In this document: positions 60,463 through 64,000 of the stretch, piece after piece
Position numbering within the stretch: the first letter of the stretch is position 1
Layout of the letters: each line of letters opens with the position of its first letter
NCBI GenBank assembly: GCA_905331475.1
Contig: CAJNYU010004144.1
Coordinates: 3,144 to 67,143, forward strand
Length of the DNA: 64,000 nucleotides
From: Rotaria socialis
Lineage: Eukaryota > Rotifera > Eurotatoria > Philodinida > Philodinidae
Reading direction: 5' to 3'
The notes under the pieces: generated by a model
Databases searched by the model: none
Told to the model about the DNA's origin: nothing
What the model saw: the letters and a program-made list of their open reading frames with translations, nothing else
Program-made: the position numbers and the translations under genes

Positions 60463-62887
60463 TTAATGCCATATGCGATTTGTATCATCGTCGTTTTCAT
60501 CATCATCTTCGTCGTCATCATCGTCGTCAGATACATCATGTTCATCAGCCAAACGAAAATCATCGTCATCAGTAAAATATGAACCATGTGATTCATCATC
60601 ATCATCATCATCATCAAATAGGAAATCATATCTTTAAATAAAATAAATTGCTTTTTTCTTTATTAATTCATAAACGAAATTGTTTTATACATACTCCTCA
60701 AAGAGTCGACCAAAATCTTCATTCGAAAGGATACTTAGCATGAAAACATCGGAAAAATTTTCTAATTCTCCACGAGCATTCATACGTTGGCGACGACGTG
60801 GTGGGCCAAGTTGGACAGGCTGACCATTTTTATCAACATGTAAATAAAAACATTTCGAACCAAATGGACAAAGACCATCGCCACGTTTGAAAAATTTGCA
60901 GTGAATTTGTCTATTGAGAAATAAAAACTGAAGTCAATACAACCAGCTGTCATTATAGTTGATTATAAGAAGAGTAAATTAATAAAACAATCAACTGGAG
61001 CCCTATTTATCTAGTTTTTTTACATGATGTTATCAATTCTCAATCAATGTATAGTAATAAATTTTCAGAGTAGAACAACACAAAAGATCTGTAATATGAG
61101 ATATATGTCTATTTCTCACTAGTAGAGAATTACGGGGAAGGATAAAGGTTTCATGGATGGATAAGAATTAAAAAACAAATTCGGTATAAAAATGAGTTAT
61201 TTGTGCAAATCTTTCTTTCATCATAATTAATACAACTACTAACAGTTGAATGATGTTATCAATGCACTGTAAGAAGTGTTTATAACGCTGATGTAAACAA
61301 AAAGGGAATGGTTAGACTGCATGTCATGGCAATTCAACATTACCATGATTCCTACTGAATTTTAGATAGATCTGTGCTAGTCAAGAAGAGATTAGGATCA
61401 TTTTTGAATTATAGATCGACGCCATCAATAAATATTATTAGTCATCTTTAGCCGATAGATCAATACTTCAATCTAATTTTTTGCCTGAAGTGTCCACAAA
61501 TTTCATGTACTCGTATTTATCTTGAAAATATACTTAAATATAAATGAGCCAATGTTATGAAATAAGATTTTCGAGTGCTCTAGAGAAAAACTTAATCTTG
61601 TTAAAAACTCTATCTATTTACTTCGTGAATGAGCTCAAGGAAAACTCTTTACTCAACGAACAATAGATATGAAACAAACAATCATCTAAACTTACTGAAG
61701 ATTTTCTTTATACGCTTTGATTACTTCTTGTTTAGCTTGTTCATTTTCTGGCCAGTATTTCGTCGGTGTGATAAAATCTGATTTTACTCGACATTCTGGA
61801 CTATAAAAGAAATGTAATTTATTCTGTTTTTATTCTTACAAATTAATATATTTTTTTCTTTACCAAGCTTTAACAACTTTATGCTCATAATTAGATGATG
61901 CCCGCCATTTTCTTATACATTCCAAACAAAAGATATGGTCACAATTTTCTAATATGCCAAAACGTTTATCTCCATCTCTATCCCATACTGTTTCGAGACA
62001 AACACCACATTTCTTATCTTCGCTACGTTGAATAGCAAATGCTTCTTCACATTCAGCTTCATGTTTTTGTAAGCATTCCTTCAAAAAAAAACAATTCAAT
62101 TCGCTTCTTTATTAATAGGAGAACAGGGGAAAAAAGAACATTCATGATCTTTACCAATCGGTGCTGTTCTCGTTGTTTTTCATTTGTTGGATGTAATGCT
62201 GGCATTTCACATAGATCACATACATCACCATGAATATATGGACAATATCGTCCTGTTTCCAATGCTTCACATACACCATCTTTTTCAGCATATGGACAAA
62301 GAGACTGAAGTGAAAATGTGCCATTATGTAATGAAGATATTGGTTGACTTATATGGGATGATTCGATATTATCATTATTAACACGACAAATACTTGCATA
62401 GCTCAGTGATACTAATAGTAAATATTTAGTAGAAACTAATATAGAAAACATTTTAACTTTCTACCTCCATTGTTGACAGGATATGATTGATTTGTAATAA
62501 TATTGTGTTGTATTGGGAGATGAGAATGCATCGAATTAAATTGAAACGTATTAGTAGATGTTTGGGCTTTTGGTCGAACGTGATCATATCTTAAAACGAG
62601 AAGTATCATCATTAAATAGAGACAAGCATAGTTGATATTATACCTGCAACGATTGTCATAATTACATTTTCCTTGTAGGTAGTATCGACAGACATTATTG
62701 ACTTGCGCAGTCGATCGATCATGTGAATAAAAACATTTGTCACCGTAACGGCATGCATTGGAAAGAAAATATCTGCAGACATAAACATAGATATAGAACT
62801 ACAATCTTACATCATCTGTGAAAACTAAACAAACCGGCAAAGTTCTCGAGGTTGTCCTGTTGAATTAACAGCAGTACTCGTAGCCAT
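60463..62887 (-). CDS. MKRN: Makorin-type E3 ubiquitin ligase / RNA-binding protein
   Basis: Eight exons: 62887-62835, 62772-62644, 62589-62465, 62411-62155, 62078-61864, 61800-61696, 60910-60695 and 60631-60463; 423 codons (422 aa). The order is diagnostic of makorins. Two N-terminal C3H fingers (CRYFLSNACRYGDKCFYSH; CRYYLQGKCNYDNRCRYDH) are followed by a third C3H (LCPY..GRYCPYIH) that runs into the makorin Cys-His motif (GDVCDLCEMPALHPTN..QREQH). Next come a C3HC4 RING (CGVCLETV..CDHIFCLECIRKW..CPEC) and a fourth C3H (CKFFKRGDGLCPFGSKCFYLH). Makorins bind RNA and ubiquitinate partners. The C-terminus is an acidic poly-Asp tail encoded by an ATC/GAT microsatellite. Intron 6 is 785 bp; the others are 54-68 bp. 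Confidence 0.95.
60480..60618. repeat. Coding (ATC)n/(GAT)n microsatellite
   Basis: ATC/GTC trinucleotide-rich tracts within the last makorin exon. On the minus strand they encode two runs of Asp, so length variation would change the acidic tail without a frameshift. Confidence 0.8.
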
Positions 62888-63790
62888 CAGGATGATTTAT
62901 TTTTAACTAGAACATAAAATCTGAAGATATTATCTAAATTTCCCAATATATTCGTCGTGTAAAACGCTTTCTTTTCTAATGACAACTATTTCGAAAATGT
63001 GAAAGCAAAAAATGCTTATCGCCGATGTGTAAATCCCTTTATATTTTGCGAAATTTTTTTTTTGTACTTGAAATAAAATGTATTATCGTTCTGAGATAAT
63101 TCATTGGTGAAAAACTATCAATTCAAATATGAGCGCTATTTGTTTCCCAAATATTGTATTGCAAGTAGCGATATAGTGTTCATGGTTTCTTGGAAATAAT
63201 TTTATCATTAAAATACAAACGCAGTTATTTTATATTGTCTAAAGTTTTGATGAAAACTGAAAAAACGAACAAATCTCAATTCTATATTATGACGCTATAA
63301 TAGACACTACTGTCATCTATTGACAGAATTGAACTTTCGTAGGTGTGAAAAATTATTTAGCTGAAATTCTCGAATTTTTGTTTTCAAAATAAAACTATGT
63401 TATAAAAAAAACCAGAATGCTAATCATTTGAATAAGTCTGCTACACAAAAGAGTATTTTTCTATTTAGAAGGAATTTAACTCTTTGTGAAATCGTCAGTA
63501 GAGTTATGTAGATGATTGTTTTTGTAAGCGCATACTTTGTGTTTGTCAACATTTACACAAATACTGATTTTCTACTATTCAAATACGGATGGATTCAAAT
63601 CTATGCTAGATTTATTACAACAAAAACATACTCTTTTCTTTATTTCCGTATTGAAACTTGACGATATCAAATCTCCAGAAGCTAACTAATAAATCATCAA
63701 TACTATTTGATATAATTATTAAAATAGCATTTATATGAAAAAGTTTATTTGTTATATTTAAACTAAATATGAGAATTTATTCAACAGTTT
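62888..63790. other. 5' flank of makorin
   Basis: No gene, repeat or element recognised. Confidence 0.45.
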
Positions 63791-64000
63791 TCAGAACTGA
63801 ACTGAACTGATCCCTTCCTGACTTAAGCGTATGATAATATGACAAAATCCATTATTTGCTGAGTAAATATGTCGTTCATTCAAAGAGAATATTTTCGTTA
63901 ATCCCCATTGTATTTTGCACATAAATGAATTGTAAAATAACTTAAAATCTGTATCACAATTTTGATGTCGGTCATACATCAGTGCAACGTCTTTCTTTGA
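63791..64000 (-). CDS. Possible last exon of a gene extending past the window
   Basis: Minus-strand frame open from the window edge to a stop at 63791, 69 residues, with balanced composition (KIQWGLTKIFSLNERHIYSANNGF) unlike the low-complexity chance ORFs nearby. An AATAAA lies about 17 bp after the stop on the minus strand. The family is not recognised and the start lies outside the window. Confidence 0.3.
   Translation of the reverse strand, partial: SKKDVALMYDRHQNCDTDFKLFYNSFMCKIQWGLTKIFSLNERHIYSANNGFCHIIIRLSQEGISSVQF

Noticed and set aside
60385-60629. Hydrophobic or Met-rich ORFs on both strands at the makorin 3' end
   Set aside because: They are shadow frames of the coding GAT repeat.
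1-64000. CRISPR array, bacterial operon, tRNA or rRNA genes
   Set aside because: No regularly spaced direct repeats, no Shine-Dalgarno-led gene strings, and no rRNA or tRNA consensus recognised by eye; a tRNAscan run would be needed to exclude a tRNA.

Overview
The window is animal nuclear DNA: AT-rich, intron-containing genes with very short introns (mostly 45-65 bp, GT...AG) and compact animal gene families: chimaerin, makorin, GHITM/TMBIM5, a smoothelin-domain protein, allatostatin/galanin-type GPCRs and a macin-like peptide. The short introns, a young SDR gene cluster with signs of gene conversion, the shape of the ectodomain gene at 45.4-48.8 kb and several small DNA transposons all suit a bdelloid rotifer (Adineta/Rotaria type). 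That placement is inference. No prokaryotic operon, CRISPR array, rRNA or confident tRNA was seen.

Layout. 2.7-4.2 kb (-): neuropeptide GPCR. 4.2-19.3 kb: gene-poor stretch holding microsatellites, a CCCAGGTC-ended element (10.4-11.3 kb), a possible small secreted ORF and a 90-bp TTAA-flanked MITE inside a motif-rich block. 19.3-21.8 kb (-): macin-like peptide and GHITM. 22.2 kb: long foldback element. 23.3-24.4 kb (+): RDH-like SDR. 25.0-30.7 kb (-): three SDR paralogues; a 1.8-kb unit is duplicated 3.04-3.06 kb apart, one copy carries a 242-bp insertion, the other a 222-bp repeat around an N. 31.4-32.2 kb (-): membrane-anchored CAP protein. 33.2 and 34.0 kb: two MITEs. 34.7-35.5 kb (+): smoothelin-domain protein. 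36.7-39.2 kb (+): chimaerin (SH2-C1-RhoGAP). 40.5-40.8 kb (-): uncertain small gene. 42.3-43.7 kb (+): flavin amine oxidase. 45.4-48.8 kb (+): large surface-protein gene with a string of Thr/Ser micro-exons and an eroded 3' end. 50.0-51.3 kb (+): PH-domain protein. 52.2-53.0 kb (-): broken GPCR. 56.5-57.4 kb (-): unrecognised coiled-coil protein. 60.5-62.9 kb (-): makorin. 63.8-64.0 kb (-): possible last exon of a gene beyond the window.

The genes are unrelated in function apart from the SDR cluster. The most interesting structures are: (1) about eleven tandem Thr/Ser micro-exons, nearly all multiples of 3 nt, all entered in phase 2 and separated by introns of almost constant 55-61 bp, forming a modular mucin-like stalk; (2) the SDR duplication, with patchy identity including a perfectly conserved intron and an empty/filled insertion-site pair; (3) a set of well-delimited non-autonomous DNA transposons. 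All exon structures come from reading splice sites and checking that coding lengths sum to whole codons; none is backed by transcripts.
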